Source: Anabaena azotica FACHB-119 (GTDB lineage: Bacteria; Cyanobacteriota; Cyanobacteriia; Cyanobacteriales; Nostocaceae). From it: DNA of 64,000 nt. Below the pieces are notes generated by a model. That model was not told the origin of the DNA. It made no database searches and was given only the letters and a program-made list of their open reading frames with translations. This document shows, in pieces, positions 9,196-18,396 of the stretch. The translations under genes were made by a program, and so were the position numbers. The stretch covers positions 1-64,000 of the forward strand of contig NZ_JACJSG010000033.1 in assembly GCF_014697625.1 (NCBI RefSeq), written 5' to 3'. The first letter of the stretch is position 1, and every line of letters begins with the position of its first letter.

Positions 9196-12123
9196 TTAAA
9201 GAGGGAGCTTAACGTAAAAACTGCTGCCTACTCCTACCGTACTCTCAACCCACATTTGTCCATTGTGTTGCTCTACAATACTGCGGCAAATCGCTAGACC
9301 TAAACCCGTTCCCCCTTGTTTACGAGAGTCAGAGGCATCTACTTGATGAAAACGCTCAAAAATAGCTTCTATTTTATCAGCCGGAATGCCTCTACCTTGG
9401 TCTTGTACCTTAAATAACGCAGATGCAGCTTCAGTATCTTTTGCTGGGATTTTTTCCACTGTCATCCATACAGTAGAGCCTGGAGGAGAGAACTTAATAG
9501 CATTACTCAAAAGATTTGTTAAGACTTGAATAATCCGATCCTGATCAACTAATAATTCCATTGATTGAGTTGAAACTGATAAATTAATTTCAGCTTTCTG
9601 GAACATTAATTGCATTAAATCTGCTGCTTTAGATAATAATTCACTAACTTCAAACTTCTGTTTAACTAAATTTATTTTCCCCGATTGTAACCTTTCCAAA
9701 TCTAAAATATCGTTAACTAATCTCACTAAGCGTTCGGCATTTTCTGAAGCAATTTGAATAATACGTTTACCTTTATCAGAATCAAGCTTCACTAAACCTT
9801 TTGCTAATAAATTTAAGCCTCCCTGAATTGAGGTCATCGGAGTACGAAGTTCATGACTGACAACTGACACAAACTCATTTTTAATTTTATCTAATGCCTG
9901 ACGTTGAGTAATATCTTCACCAATACTCATAGTACCGATGACTTGCCCTTGTGAATCTCGCAGCAATGTATTGTTCCAGGCAATTACTTTTTCTGCTTGC
10001 GATTTTGTCAAAAGTTGATTCTGATGGTGAGTATGTAATCCTTGCTCTAATATTTCCCCAAACAAATTGTTCATTTGCTGTTGCTCCTCCTGTGGGATAA
10101 ACTCACTGAACCAATCCTTACCTAAAACTTCTTCCTGACTGTACCCACTCAATGCTAAAAAGAAAGGATTGACATACTCAACTTTACCTGTACTATCAAG
10201 TCCTACAACTAACAACTGCACATTTTCTAGTAAACTGCGCCAACGACGTTCTGCTTCACGCAATTGAGCTTCAATTTTAGTCTGTTGATTAATAGTTGTG
10301 GTTAAGACATTGATTAATCTATGCAGGTGTGTGTTGGCTTTTGATAATTCAACAGTTCGCTGTGCAACTTGAATTTCTAATTCTGCTTTGGAACGGTGGA
10401 GAATTTCTTCTACTTGTTTGCGACTGCTAATATCCAAACAAATACCAAGCATTCGTACTGGTCTACCTTCATCATCATAGATACATTTGCCTTTAGCTGC
10501 AATCCAGTGAATGCTACTATCACTCCAAATAACTCTAAATTCCACATAATATTCAGTTTTATTATCTTTAGCATCCATAACTTTTTGGTGAATTGCTGTT
10601 CTATCTTCTGGGTGCAGATAGGACAGAAAAGCTTCGTATTTACCTTCAAAAGTACCTGGAGTTATACCAAATAATTGCTGTTGACGATTTGACCATTTGA
10701 TATAGTTAGTAGTAATATTCCAATCCCAAGTTCCCATCTGAGCCGCTTCTAAAGCTAGCCTTAAATGCTCCTCACTTTCTTTTAAAGCCATCTCAGTTTG
10801 CTTTTGCTGAGTTATCTCCTTTAAAAATATTGATATCCCGTCTCCAGCCGGATAAATGCGATTTTCAAACCAACGCTCACTTGATGGATGATACTCTTCT
10901 AACTGCACAAAATTTTGCTCAGTCAAAGCTTGATAATAAGCTTGATAATAACATTGTCTAAAATTTTCGCTCACTTCTTGCCAAATATTTTTACCAATTA
11001 AATCTTCTGATTTTTTACCAAAAATTTCTGCTGCTTTGTGGTTAACGTAGGTATAACACCAATTACCGTCTACAGCGATAAAAGCATCACTAATACTCTC
11101 TAAAATATTTGATAATCGTTGTTTAACTGCTTCCGCTTCTGCACAAGCAGCTTGCTCACGAATTACAAGCTGTGCTATTTTTTCTTCTACTTGCTTGCGT
11201 TCTGTGATATTTGTGAGTGTGATCACACTGCCAATAATTTTGTTTTCTGAATTTAATAATGGAGAAGCACCCAAAATTAAATTCAATTCCCCACCATCTT
11301 CCCTCCTTAATAATACTTCTATACCTTGATAAGATTGACCTTCCAGCAACCTAGATAATAAAAAATATTGTTGATTATCTTGTTGATTTACCCCTTGACT
11401 ATTAGTAAAAAAACATGATTCTATCCTTTGAAGAACACTACAATAATTACATTCGAGTGGGAACGCTACATCAAATTTTTGAAATAATGGGTTCTGTCCG
11501 CAAAATTGTTGTGCTGCTCGATTTGCACGCATAATTTTTCCATTTTGATCACAGACGATAATGGCTTCAACGGCTTGTTCTAGAATCGAAGTTGCTAGTT
11601 TTTCTGACGCAACAATTTCTGCGTTACGTTTTTGCTCTGTTAAGTCTGTTACTACTAGGCAAGTAACTGCTACATTGTCTATTTGCAAGCATTTAAAAGA
11701 CAAATAAACAGGTATTTGAGTTCCATCATCAGCAATTAAGTTTAACTCACCACGAATAACTACTTGTTTTGCTTGTTGAAATAATCCTCTAAACACCTGT
11801 TTTTCTGATGGTGCTATGTACTCTTCAAAGTTAGAGCCAATAATTCTCTCTAACGGCTTTTTGAGCATCATTGCTAAATGATGATTACAGTACAGAATTG
11901 TTCCAGACTCATCAAGAGTTACAGATCCTTCGTGCATTTCTTGGACAAAAACACGGTAAGGATAATCAGCATCTTGCAAGGTAAAAACTTTTTCACCTTG
12001 GGGACTAGACACAACTAAAGCGTCTACTTCACCCATTTTGATAGCTCTAAAAGTTTCTTCTAGAGTTTCTATTTGCTGACGTAAAGCTATATTCTCATTT
12101 TCTAGTTCTTGGAGTGTTTTCAC
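9196..12123 (-). CDS. multi-PAS sensor histidine kinase, KaiC-operon-linked
   Basis: About 975 residues; GTG at 12123 is preferred because GAGAGGG lies 9 nt upstream. An alternative GTG at 12132 adds three residues. An N-terminal coiled coil precedes five PAS/PAC modules (about 50-165, 175-310, 335-445, 450-575 and 630-750). Then come HisKA with FVSVVSHELRTPM (phospho-acceptor His) and HATPase with NLLSNAIKFSPPG, DQGRGIP and GGTGLGLAI. There is no membrane segment, so it is a soluble sensor. It is the last gene of the kaiC-like operon, 33 bp after the second kaiB-like gene. That makes it a plausible output or input kinase for the KaiB/KaiC-like proteins, by analogy with KaiB-fold SasA in the canonical clock. 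No receiver is attached; two response regulators lie just upstream on the chromosome. Confidence 0.92.
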   Translation of the reverse strand: MKTLQELENENIALRQQIETLEETFRAIKMGEVDALVVSSPQGEKVFTLQDADYPYRVFVQEMHEGSVTLDESGTILYCNHHLAMMLKKPLERIIGSNFEEYIAPSEKQVFRGLFQQAKQVVIRGELNLIADDGTQIPVYLSFKCLQIDNVAVTCLVVTDLTEQKRNAEIVASEKLATSILEQAVEAIIVCDQNGKIMRANRAAQQFCGQNPLFQKFDVAFPLECNYCSVLQRIESCFFTNSQGVNQQDNQQYFLLSRLLEGQSYQGIEVLLRREDGGELNLILGASPLLNSENKIIGSVITLTNITERKQVEEKIAQLVIREQAACAEAEAVKQRLSNILESISDAFIAVDGNWCYTYVNHKAAEIFGKKSEDLIGKNIWQEVSENFRQCYYQAYYQALTEQNFVQLEEYHPSSERWFENRIYPAGDGISIFLKEITQQKQTEMALKESEEHLRLALEAAQMGTWDWNITTNYIKWSNRQQQLFGITPGTFEGKYEAFLSYLHPEDRTAIHQKVMDAKDNKTEYYVEFRVIWSDSSIHWIAAKGKCIYDDEGRPVRMLGICLDISSRKQVEEILHRSKAELEIQVAQRTVELSKANTHLHRLINVLTTTINQQTKIEAQLREAERRWRSLLENVQLLVVGLDSTGKVEYVNPFFLALSGYSQEEVLGKDWFSEFIPQEEQQQMNNLFGEILEQGLHTHHQNQLLTKSQAEKVIAWNNTLLRDSQGQVIGTMSIGEDITQRQALDKIKNEFVSVVSHELRTPMTSIQGGLNLLAKGLVKLDSDKGKRIIQIASENAERLVRLVNDILDLERLQSGKINLVKQKFEVSELLSKAADLMQLMFQKAEINLSVSTQSMELLVDQDRIIQVLTNLLSNAIKFSPPGSTVWMTVEKIPAKDTEAASALFKVQDQGRGIPADKIEAIFERFHQVDASDSRKQGGTGLGLAICRSIVEQHNGQMWVESTVGVGSSFYVKLPL

Positions 12124-12165
12124 TGCAATCACCCTCTCAACCTACATTCGGACATCAGGATTTTT

Positions 12166-12525
12166 TTAAACAATATCTAAAGCAATGATGACTTTATCAA
12201 CATTTGTTAAGTCACCAATTAATTTCTGTAAAGGTGGCGGCAGTTCTTTGATGAGAGTAGGCACAGCAAATATATGGTCTTTTTCTAAAACTTCGGGTTG
12301 TTGGTATATATCAATGATTTCCATTTCATAGCGTTCTGGCAAGTATTTTTCACAAATGTTTTTTAACATGGAAATAGCACGCATCGAACGGAGACTATTA
12401 CCAGCAACATACAAACGTAAAACATATTTTTGTAAATCTCTTGTGGCTAGCAACCTTTCAAAATCTTCTGTAGATTCTATAATATTATCTTCATGCTCAT
12501 CATTAGTTGAGTTTGAAGTATTCAT
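12166..12525 (-). CDS. KaiB-like thioredoxin-fold protein (second copy)
   Basis: 119 residues. A 27-residue acidic leader precedes a full KaiB domain: YVLRLYVAGNSLRS, then the family-defining AVPTLIKELPPPLQKLIGDL and the VIIALD ending. Canonical KaiB is about 100 residues; this one has the extra N-terminus and ends right after the domain. AAGGAGAG stands 6 nt upstream of the ATG, fixing the start. KaiB proteins bind the CI ring of KaiC and switch fold. Whether this paralog does so is unknown. It is distinct in sequence from the neighbouring KaiB-like protein and shares its operon, 19 bp downstream. Confidence 0.88.
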   Translation of the reverse strand: MNTSNSTNDEHEDNIIESTEDFERLLATRDLQKYVLRLYVAGNSLRSMRAISMLKNICEKYLPERYEMEIIDIYQQPEVLEKDHIFAVPTLIKELPPPLQKLIGDLTNVDKVIIALDIV

Positions 12526-12544
12526 GGCTCTCCTTGGCTGATAT

Positions 12545-12865
12545 TTACATAATGCGACGTAAATCTAGACCGACTAAAACTTTTTCAGTATTGGATAAAT
12601 CTCCAATAATTTGCTTGACAGGTTCTGGTAGTTTTCGGACTAAAGTAGGGATGGCTAAAATTTGGTCTCCTTTAGCTAATTGAGGATTTTCTAAAAGGTC
12701 AATTACTTCAATGCGATACCTACCTTCGAGATATTGTTCACAAATTTTCTTGAGATTAGCAAAGGCTTTTAAAGATTTAGGTGTTTGTCCAGCTACATAC
12801 AGCCGTAGCTCCCAAATATCTATTTTTGTCTCGCTATATTGCTCGTGGTAATCTATAGATTCCAT
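12545..12865 (-). CDS. KaiB-like thioredoxin-fold protein (first copy)
   Basis: 106 residues, the normal KaiB length. Motifs: WELRLYVAGQTPKSLKAFANL, EVIDLLENPQLAKGDQILAIPTL and LPEPVKQIIGDLSNTEKVLVGLDL, matching canonical KaiB segments closely. AGGAGA lies 9-10 nt upstream of the ATG. It follows the kaiC-like gene by 21 bp, so the pair is probably translated from one mRNA. The canonical clock kaiABC cluster is not in this window, and no kaiA is present, so this is a non-canonical Kai set. Confidence 0.9.
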   Translation of the reverse strand: MESIDYHEQYSETKIDIWELRLYVAGQTPKSLKAFANLKKICEQYLEGRYRIEVIDLLENPQLAKGDQILAIPTLVRKLPEPVKQIIGDLSNTEKVLVGLDLRRIM

Positions 12866-12886
12866 GCTTAAATTTCTCCTGAATAA

Positions 12887-14599
12887 TTAGTATTCAGCTT
12901 GTCGCAATCTTGCTCTTTTTTTTTCTTCTGATATTAAAAAGCTTTCTTGATTTTCTTCGATAGCAATTAGCCTTTCAATTTCTTGCTTGTCGATTTCAAA
13001 TTGAGATTCTATAGCTTTAATTTGTGCCTCCATTAGTAAACGTTTGCGTTCTATATCACGCTGTTTTTGTTCAATTTTTTGCCGGCGGTCTAAGGCAGCA
13101 GCTTTATCTTTAGCTTCTTGGACAATTCTAGCTGTACCTGTGAGTACCCCTTCTGCTCCTAAATAAACATCTAATAATTGCACTCCTTGATTGGTTAAAA
13201 TAAATTCCCGTACTTGATTAGAGTGGGATGTACCACGAGATTTCAGTACATGAATTAAACGATTGCGCTCGCCATTACTTTCTACAGTCCGCAGTAGTAT
13301 CCAAGTATCTGCTAATGAAGAAATTCCTATTTCTGTATATTCTACAAAAGCACTATTACCTTCGTTTAAATTTGTAAAGACTGTTGTAATATTTTTAGTT
13401 TTGAAATAATCAATCAAGCGTGTTATAAATGATTTAAACTGAATATCATTACTGCCATAAATGAGATTAGATATGGGATCGATAACGACTGCATCAGGTT
13501 GAAATTCATTCACTATACTCAGAATATTCACTAGGTGCATTTCTAAGCCGTAAAATGTCGGGCGTAAAGTTTGGAATTTGAGTAACCCTTGATTAACCGC
13601 GTTCTCTAAATCAATACCGATAGAGCGCATATTGCGAATAATCTGTTGTGCAGATTCTTCAAAGGCGAAAAACAGGCATTTTTCTCCTCTTTGACAAGTA
13701 GCATCAGCAAAATGCGCGCACAATGAACTTTTACCAGTTCCCGCCGTACCAGAAATTAAGATGCTACTACCGCGAAAGAAACCTTTTCCTCCCAACATGA
13801 TATCTAGGCGTTTGATTCCACTAGAAATCCATTCGGTGGTGACTGGATAATCTAAACCAACTGAGGTAATTGGCAGAACCGAGATGCCATTGTCTTTAAT
13901 TAAAAATGGATACTCGTTTGAGCCGTGCCTAGAACCACGATATTTAACAATTTGTAACCATCGAGTTGAGAGTTCATTGGTAACACGCTGATCAAGTCGG
14001 ATGACACAATCGGAAACATATTCTTCTAAACCGTGGCGAGTGAGGCTATTTTCACCACTTTCGCTGGTAATAATGGCTGTGACACCTTTGGATTTTAGCC
14101 AGAGAAATAGCCGCCGCAATTCCGATCGCACGATCGCGGCGTTCTCCAACCCACCAAACAGCACTTCTAGTGTATCTATCACAACTCTTTTGGCGGCGAT
14201 CGCCTCAATTTCAAAACCTAATCTAATAAACAGTGCTTCTAAATCGTATTCTCCTGTTTCCTCAATCTCACTCCGCTCAACACGCACATGATCAATGGCT
14301 AGTTTTTTTTCGTTGATTAGTTCTGCTAAATTCCACCCTAAAGAAGCAACATTTTGTGTTAATTCCTCGGCAGTTTCTTCAAATGCTAGAAATACGCCTG
14401 GTTCGTTAAATTCTGTAGCACCCCGGACTAAAAATTCCATTGCCATGAGGGTTTTACCGCACCCTGCTTTACCACATAGTAATACTGGTCTTCCTTGCGG
14501 CAATCCTCCAAAAGTAATCTCATCTAGTCCTTGGATTCCTGTTGGACATTTGGCGAGCATGGTTGTTTTTGTTTGTATATTATTTTTTGCTTTATTCAT
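12887..14599 (-). CDS. KaiC-like double RecA-fold ATPase/kinase
   Basis: 570 residues. CI domain: Walker A GKAGCGKT (43-50) and catalytic EE at 74-75. CII domain: Walker A GTAGTGKS (284-291) and EE at 314-315. In canonical KaiC the autophosphorylated pair is Ser-Thr; the matching EIGISSLADT segment here gives Ser427-Ser428. Instead of the KaiA-binding C-terminal tail there is a long basic/acidic coiled coil (about 492-570). This pattern fits KaiC paralogs that work without KaiA. The start is supported by AGGTGA upstream of the ATG. It is the first gene of a four-gene operon with two KaiB-like proteins and a PAS kinase. Expected role: ATP-driven timing or stress-signalling switch, inferred from the family only. 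Confidence 0.92.
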   Translation of the reverse strand: MNKAKNNIQTKTTMLAKCPTGIQGLDEITFGGLPQGRPVLLCGKAGCGKTLMAMEFLVRGATEFNEPGVFLAFEETAEELTQNVASLGWNLAELINEKKLAIDHVRVERSEIEETGEYDLEALFIRLGFEIEAIAAKRVVIDTLEVLFGGLENAAIVRSELRRLFLWLKSKGVTAIITSESGENSLTRHGLEEYVSDCVIRLDQRVTNELSTRWLQIVKYRGSRHGSNEYPFLIKDNGISVLPITSVGLDYPVTTEWISSGIKRLDIMLGGKGFFRGSSILISGTAGTGKSSLCAHFADATCQRGEKCLFFAFEESAQQIIRNMRSIGIDLENAVNQGLLKFQTLRPTFYGLEMHLVNILSIVNEFQPDAVVIDPISNLIYGSNDIQFKSFITRLIDYFKTKNITTVFTNLNEGNSAFVEYTEIGISSLADTWILLRTVESNGERNRLIHVLKSRGTSHSNQVREFILTNQGVQLLDVYLGAEGVLTGTARIVQEAKDKAAALDRRQKIEQKQRDIERKRLLMEAQIKAIESQFEIDKQEIERLIAIEENQESFLISEEKKRARLRQAEY

Positions 14600-14673
14600 G
14601 TTTCACCTAAATACTTATTGGATAGGAATAATATCAAGCCCGGCTAATTACTTACGATATGGTTGGTTTAGTC

Positions 14674-14724
14674 GGTAATGGGTAATTGTTTGTTACCATT
14701 ACCAATTACCGATTACCCATTACC
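14674..14724. repeat. inverted repeat upstream of the kaiC-like operon
   Basis: Perfect 13-bp arms GGTAATGGGTAAT (14674-14686) and ATTACCCATTACC (14712-14724) enclose further GGTAAT/ATTACC copies. It lies between the divergently oriented ends of two minus-strand units: upstream of kaiC-like, downstream of the multidomain response regulator. It may be an STRR-derived hairpin, a terminator-like structure or an operator. There is no T-run, so a classical terminator is unlikely. Confidence 0.5.
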
Positions 14725-14885
14725 AACCCCCAAGATATGACAAGTACTTAAGCGGACATGATTTAACAATAAATACTCAGAACTAAAGTCCTTACTACAA
14801 ACAGAAATTAATCTTATAGCATTAAGCTACAAAATCTTTGTGAAGAATTTGTGAGTCAATCCATTACGTTTACAAATATCAGATT

Positions 14886-17291
14886 TTATGGTAAGAGAAA
14901 TATCTGATTTCGTCCTGCTGTTTTTGCTTGATATAATGCAGCATCGGCAGCACGATACAACATTTGCAAATCATGACCGTCTTTAGGATACTCCGCTAGA
15001 CCCGCACTGAAGGTAATACTAAAAGTTTGATGATTAATCCCGCTAAATTGTAGCTTGCTGACAGTTTCTAATAAATTATTGAGTCGTTTTAAAGCATTTT
15101 TCGAGGTAATACCATACAGTCCAATCACAAACTCTTCTCCTCCCCAACGCGCCACAACATCCTCATCACGAAATGACTGCTTGAAGAGTTTGCCTAATTC
15201 ACTTAAAACTTGATCGCCGATATCATGACCATACTGATCGTTAATTTGTTTAAAGTGGTCTAAATCCAAAACTGCAAAATAAAAAGATTTTCCTTGACGT
15301 TCTGCTAAATGCAGCAATCGAGTGATATCCTGCAATGATTTGCGGCGATTATAAATTCCAGTTAAGGGGTCAATATTGGCTAATTTGCGAGTAATTTGGC
15401 TGCGTTCTAACCGACACAGAACACGAGCTACTAATTCCGGCCCGATAATTGGTTTATTCACATAATCATCAGCACCAACCGCAAATACCTGTTGTACTGT
15501 CTGAATATCTGTGTGTGCAGATAAACATAATATAGGTAAGTTACTCCAATGGGGGTCATTTCGCACTACTTGACACAAATCAATCCCACTGAAGTTTGGC
15601 ATTTCCACATCCAGAATCAGCATATCAGGGGCTGATTTTTCTAAAGTGTCCCAAAATTGGCGGGGATCGTCTAGCAGAGTTAATGTAAATCCCCAAGGTT
15701 CTAGTAATGTGCGGATAATGTCTAATACTTGTGGATCGTCATCTACAATTAAGAGTTTACCTTCTGGTGGATGAGATTTTTCTAAAACAGAGGCGATCGC
15801 TTCCATGACTTGGGACGGAAATACAGGCTTTTGTAAAAAACCTTTGCCTCCCATTCTCGCTACTCTTACCCGTTGGGCGAAACTCTCTTGAGATGTAAAT
15901 ACTAATACTGGTATTGGGGGATGCAATGCTGTTAATTCTGCTAGTAGTGCAAAACCGTCTTCTGCTGATTCAGGAAAGCACAAATCCAGTAATACTACAT
16001 CTGGCCGAGTACAAGTCATTTCTTCCCTAGCCACAGATATACAATCAGCAACTACAGCCTCTATTCCCCACAATTTAGCTGCTGCGGCTACTTGTGTCGC
16101 CAATGTAGTATCGTCATCGACAATGAGTAATCGGTATTGTTGGCTTAAATGAGAAGGTTGAATAATTGGCTGTTCCGGAATTTCTATGAGTTGTTGCTCT
16201 AATACCTGGCGTAACTCTAAAATCAGTGTTTGCAATTGTTTAGCTTGTACTTGACCTAATTTTGCTGCTGATTTCAAAATGTTTTCTATGTCACGACACA
16301 AGCAAGTCGCACTCTCAAAGCCGAAACTACCCAAAGAGCCGGCTAAAGTATGTGCTTGCTGTTGTGCTTGTTGTCGCAAATCTTCAGTTAAAGCGTTTTC
16401 TAACAAAGATGTGACTGCTTGCTCAATCACACTCATCCGCACTGCATAATTATCCTTAACTCGTTCCCAAATTGCAGCTAATTGAGAGGTCATTTTTTGT
16501 TTACCTCTAAAATTTGCGATCGGGACTGAATGTTGAATAAAAGAAGCAACTTGCTGTTGACTTGGTTTTTTACTAGCTAGTTTTTGTTCTTCTGCTGATT
16601 TTATTAATTCTTGAGTGTTTAACCGATATCCAAATCCATATACAGTGGCAATTACATCAGCCTTAGCTCCAGCTTCCCTCAATTTAGCTCGCAAACTTTT
16701 GATATGCGCTCTGACAGTATTCTCTGTGGGAGCTTCATCGAAAGACCATAAATTATCTAATAAAGAACTTTGGCTAAATATACGCTGCTGATTGCGTAAG
16801 AATAATTCCAATAGAGCGTATTCTTTAGCAGTCAGGCGTAACATTTTGCCTTGATAAGTTATTTGACAGCTAATAGGATCAAGGCGCAAAGCTCCTAACT
16901 CAATTATCGGTGTGGTCGTCTCACTGCTACGGCGCAATAAAGCTCTAATTCTAGCTAATAATTCCTCTAAGTTAAAAGGCTTGATGACATAATCATCTGC
17001 TCCAGCATCTAATCCTTTAATTTTCTTTGTATGACTATCCTCAGCTGTTAATAACAAGATGGGAGTGAGACAACCTTTGCTGCGTAGCTGTTGGCAAATA
17101 GTTATACCATCAACCTTTGGTAATACTACATCCAGCAAAATCAAGTCGTAATCAATCGCCAAAGCTAGCTCTAAGCCTTTTTGACCATCATTACATACCT
17201 CTACTAAATAATGCTGCTCTGTCAGCGTTGTCCTCAGTAATTCAATAATATTTGTATCGTCTTCTACTAAAAGTATCTTCAAGTTAATCAA
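14886..17291 (-). CDS. multidomain response regulator: REC-wHTH-HPt-REC-REC-GGDEF
   Basis: 801 residues from a TTG at 17291; a second TTG at 17282 giving KILLVEDD is equally possible. Receiver 1 (1-120, Asp54), OmpR-type winged helix (130-225, ending VYGFGYRLN), HPt domain (270-365, AHTLAGSLGSFGF with His314), receiver 2 (385-505, Asp436), receiver 3 (511-630, Asp561), and a diguanylate cyclase domain with GGEEF at 717-721. An RxxD inhibitory c-di-GMP site (708-711) sits five residues upstream of GGEEF. It could therefore join phosphorelay input, DNA binding and c-di-GMP synthesis in one chain. The partner kinase is unknown, but the KaiC-linked PAS kinase encoded nearby on the same strand is a candidate. 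Confidence 0.93.
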   Translation of the reverse strand: MINLKILLVEDDTNIIELLRTTLTEQHYLVEVCNDGQKGLELALAIDYDLILLDVVLPKVDGITICQQLRSKGCLTPILLLTAEDSHTKKIKGLDAGADDYVIKPFNLEELLARIRALLRRSSETTTPIIELGALRLDPISCQITYQGKMLRLTAKEYALLELFLRNQQRIFSQSSLLDNLWSFDEAPTENTVRAHIKSLRAKLREAGAKADVIATVYGFGYRLNTQELIKSAEEQKLASKKPSQQQVASFIQHSVPIANFRGKQKMTSQLAAIWERVKDNYAVRMSVIEQAVTSLLENALTEDLRQQAQQQAHTLAGSLGSFGFESATCLCRDIENILKSAAKLGQVQAKQLQTLILELRQVLEQQLIEIPEQPIIQPSHLSQQYRLLIVDDDTTLATQVAAAAKLWGIEAVVADCISVAREEMTCTRPDVVLLDLCFPESAEDGFALLAELTALHPPIPVLVFTSQESFAQRVRVARMGGKGFLQKPVFPSQVMEAIASVLEKSHPPEGKLLIVDDDPQVLDIIRTLLEPWGFTLTLLDDPRQFWDTLEKSAPDMLILDVEMPNFSGIDLCQVVRNDPHWSNLPILCLSAHTDIQTVQQVFAVGADDYVNKPIIGPELVARVLCRLERSQITRKLANIDPLTGIYNRRKSLQDITRLLHLAERQGKSFYFAVLDLDHFKQINDQYGHDIGDQVLSELGKLFKQSFRDEDVVARWGGEEFVIGLYGITSKNALKRLNNLLETVSKLQFSGINHQTFSITFSAGLAEYPKDGHDLQMLYRAADAALYQAKTAGRNQIFLLP

Positions 17292-17556
17292 TTAGATATA
17301 TAAGTTTTTACTAGTATTTTGCCATTTCTGATCAAGTTTAAACACATCTTCAGATAGGAGAGATTCTCTGTCTGATCTAAAATTTCTTGATTTTGACTAA
17401 TTCACAACTACTTCACAAGTATTATTTACCCTTTTGGATATAGGAACACAAGGGAGGCTCTGGGGCTTTTATTCAGGTAGTCTAAGATATAAAGAATAAT
17501 TACCCTATTTTAAGTTAAATTTAATATTTTTTTACCATAAATATATTTAATCAGGG

Positions 17557-17964
17557 ATGAAACCGATGACAAAAAGAATTTTAGTAATTGATGATGAAGA
17601 TGGGGTAAGGGAAATTATTCAAATTTGCTTGGAGTCAATGACTGATTGGGAGGTATTAACTGCATCTTCTGGTAGAGAGGGAATAGAAATTGCCCAATCT
17701 GAGCATCCTGATGTGATTATGTTAGACGTGATGATGCCCTATATGGATGGCCCGACAACTTTTAAGCAGCTACAAGCAATTACAGAAACTTGTGATATTC
17801 CTACTATTTTGCTGACAGCTAAAGCTCAAAGTTGCGAACAACAAGAATTCCTTGATTTAGGTGTAGCGGGGCTAATTACTAAACCTTTTCTACCGGAAGA
17901 TTTAGTTATGAGAATTTGCGAGATTCTTAACTGGAATTACATGACTTATATCCTGTCCGGTTAA
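17557..17964 (+). CDS. single-domain response regulator (CheY-like)
   Basis: 135 residues, one receiver domain: acidic pocket VIDDEDG, phospho-acceptor Asp in VIMLDVMMPYMDG, Thr/Ser in LLTAK and Lys in LITKPFLP. There is no output domain beyond a short hydrophobic tail (LNWNYMTYILSG). It is divergent from the multidomain regulator gene, with 265 bp of AT-rich DNA between them that presumably holds both promoters. It could be a phosphate shuttle for the HPt domain next door or for the PAS kinase. That is inference from proximity. Confidence 0.9.
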   Translation: MKPMTKRILVIDDEDGVREIIQICLESMTDWEVLTASSGREGIEIAQSEHPDVIMLDVMMPYMDGPTTFKQLQAITETCDIPTILLTAKAQSCEQQEFLDLGVAGLITKPFLPEDLVMRICEILNWNYMTYILSG

Positions 17965-18015
17965 AGACTGATTATTAACCCTCTTGTATCAGTTGCTGAC
18001 TACATAATAATGATT

Positions 18016-18375
18016 AGGACTTACGCAAGTGTCATAATCAAACTAACTGTAGTGGCGTGGCAAGACTAAACTTGTGCAATAAAATTACTCTTTTATCTCT
18101 GTGTCTCTGTGCCTCTGTGGTTAATTAATGCAACATTTTAGCCTTGCCAGTCCACTACTGGCATGACCGGACTAATTTTGTGCATTAGCGAAAAATCTAT
18201 CATCTTGTTCATCTGCGTTTATCTGCGTGCATCTGCGTTCAATTTTTCCCAAATCTAATGCACTATTTTAGCCTAGACACGCCAGTAGGGTGAGTCAGAC
18301 CCAATAATTGCGTACAAATGAAGGGATTTTCCACATCTGACGCACCCTACTATATGTGCCAATTGCGTAAGTCCT
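18016..18375. mobile_element. miniature element (family A) carrying a nested family-C insertion
   Basis: 360 bp with 13-bp terminal inverted repeats AGGACTTACGCAA (18016-18028) and TTGCGTAAGTCCT (18363-18375). Inside is a subterminal pair GTAGGGTGAGTCAG (18285-18298) / CTGACGCACCCTAC (18337-18350), one mismatch. A related copy lies in opposite orientation at 24691-24928, sharing a perfect 37-bp left end. This interval is otherwise non-coding. Confidence 0.75.
18053..18284. mobile_element. nested pair of family-C miniature elements with GTAG target duplication
   Basis: 232 bp inserted in the family-A element. Termini TGGCGTG / CACGCCA; GTAG on both sides (18049-18052 and 18285-18288). It contains two head-to-tail C units, meeting at CTAC near 18153-18156. 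Each has GACTAA...TGCA and TGCA...TTTTAGCC subterminal arms, and the second has the ATCTGCGTT direct repeats seen at 9009-9134. The copy at 24691-24928 shows the same flanks without this insert. Confidence 0.72.
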
Positions 18376-18396
18376 GATGATATGCAAATTATTTCG

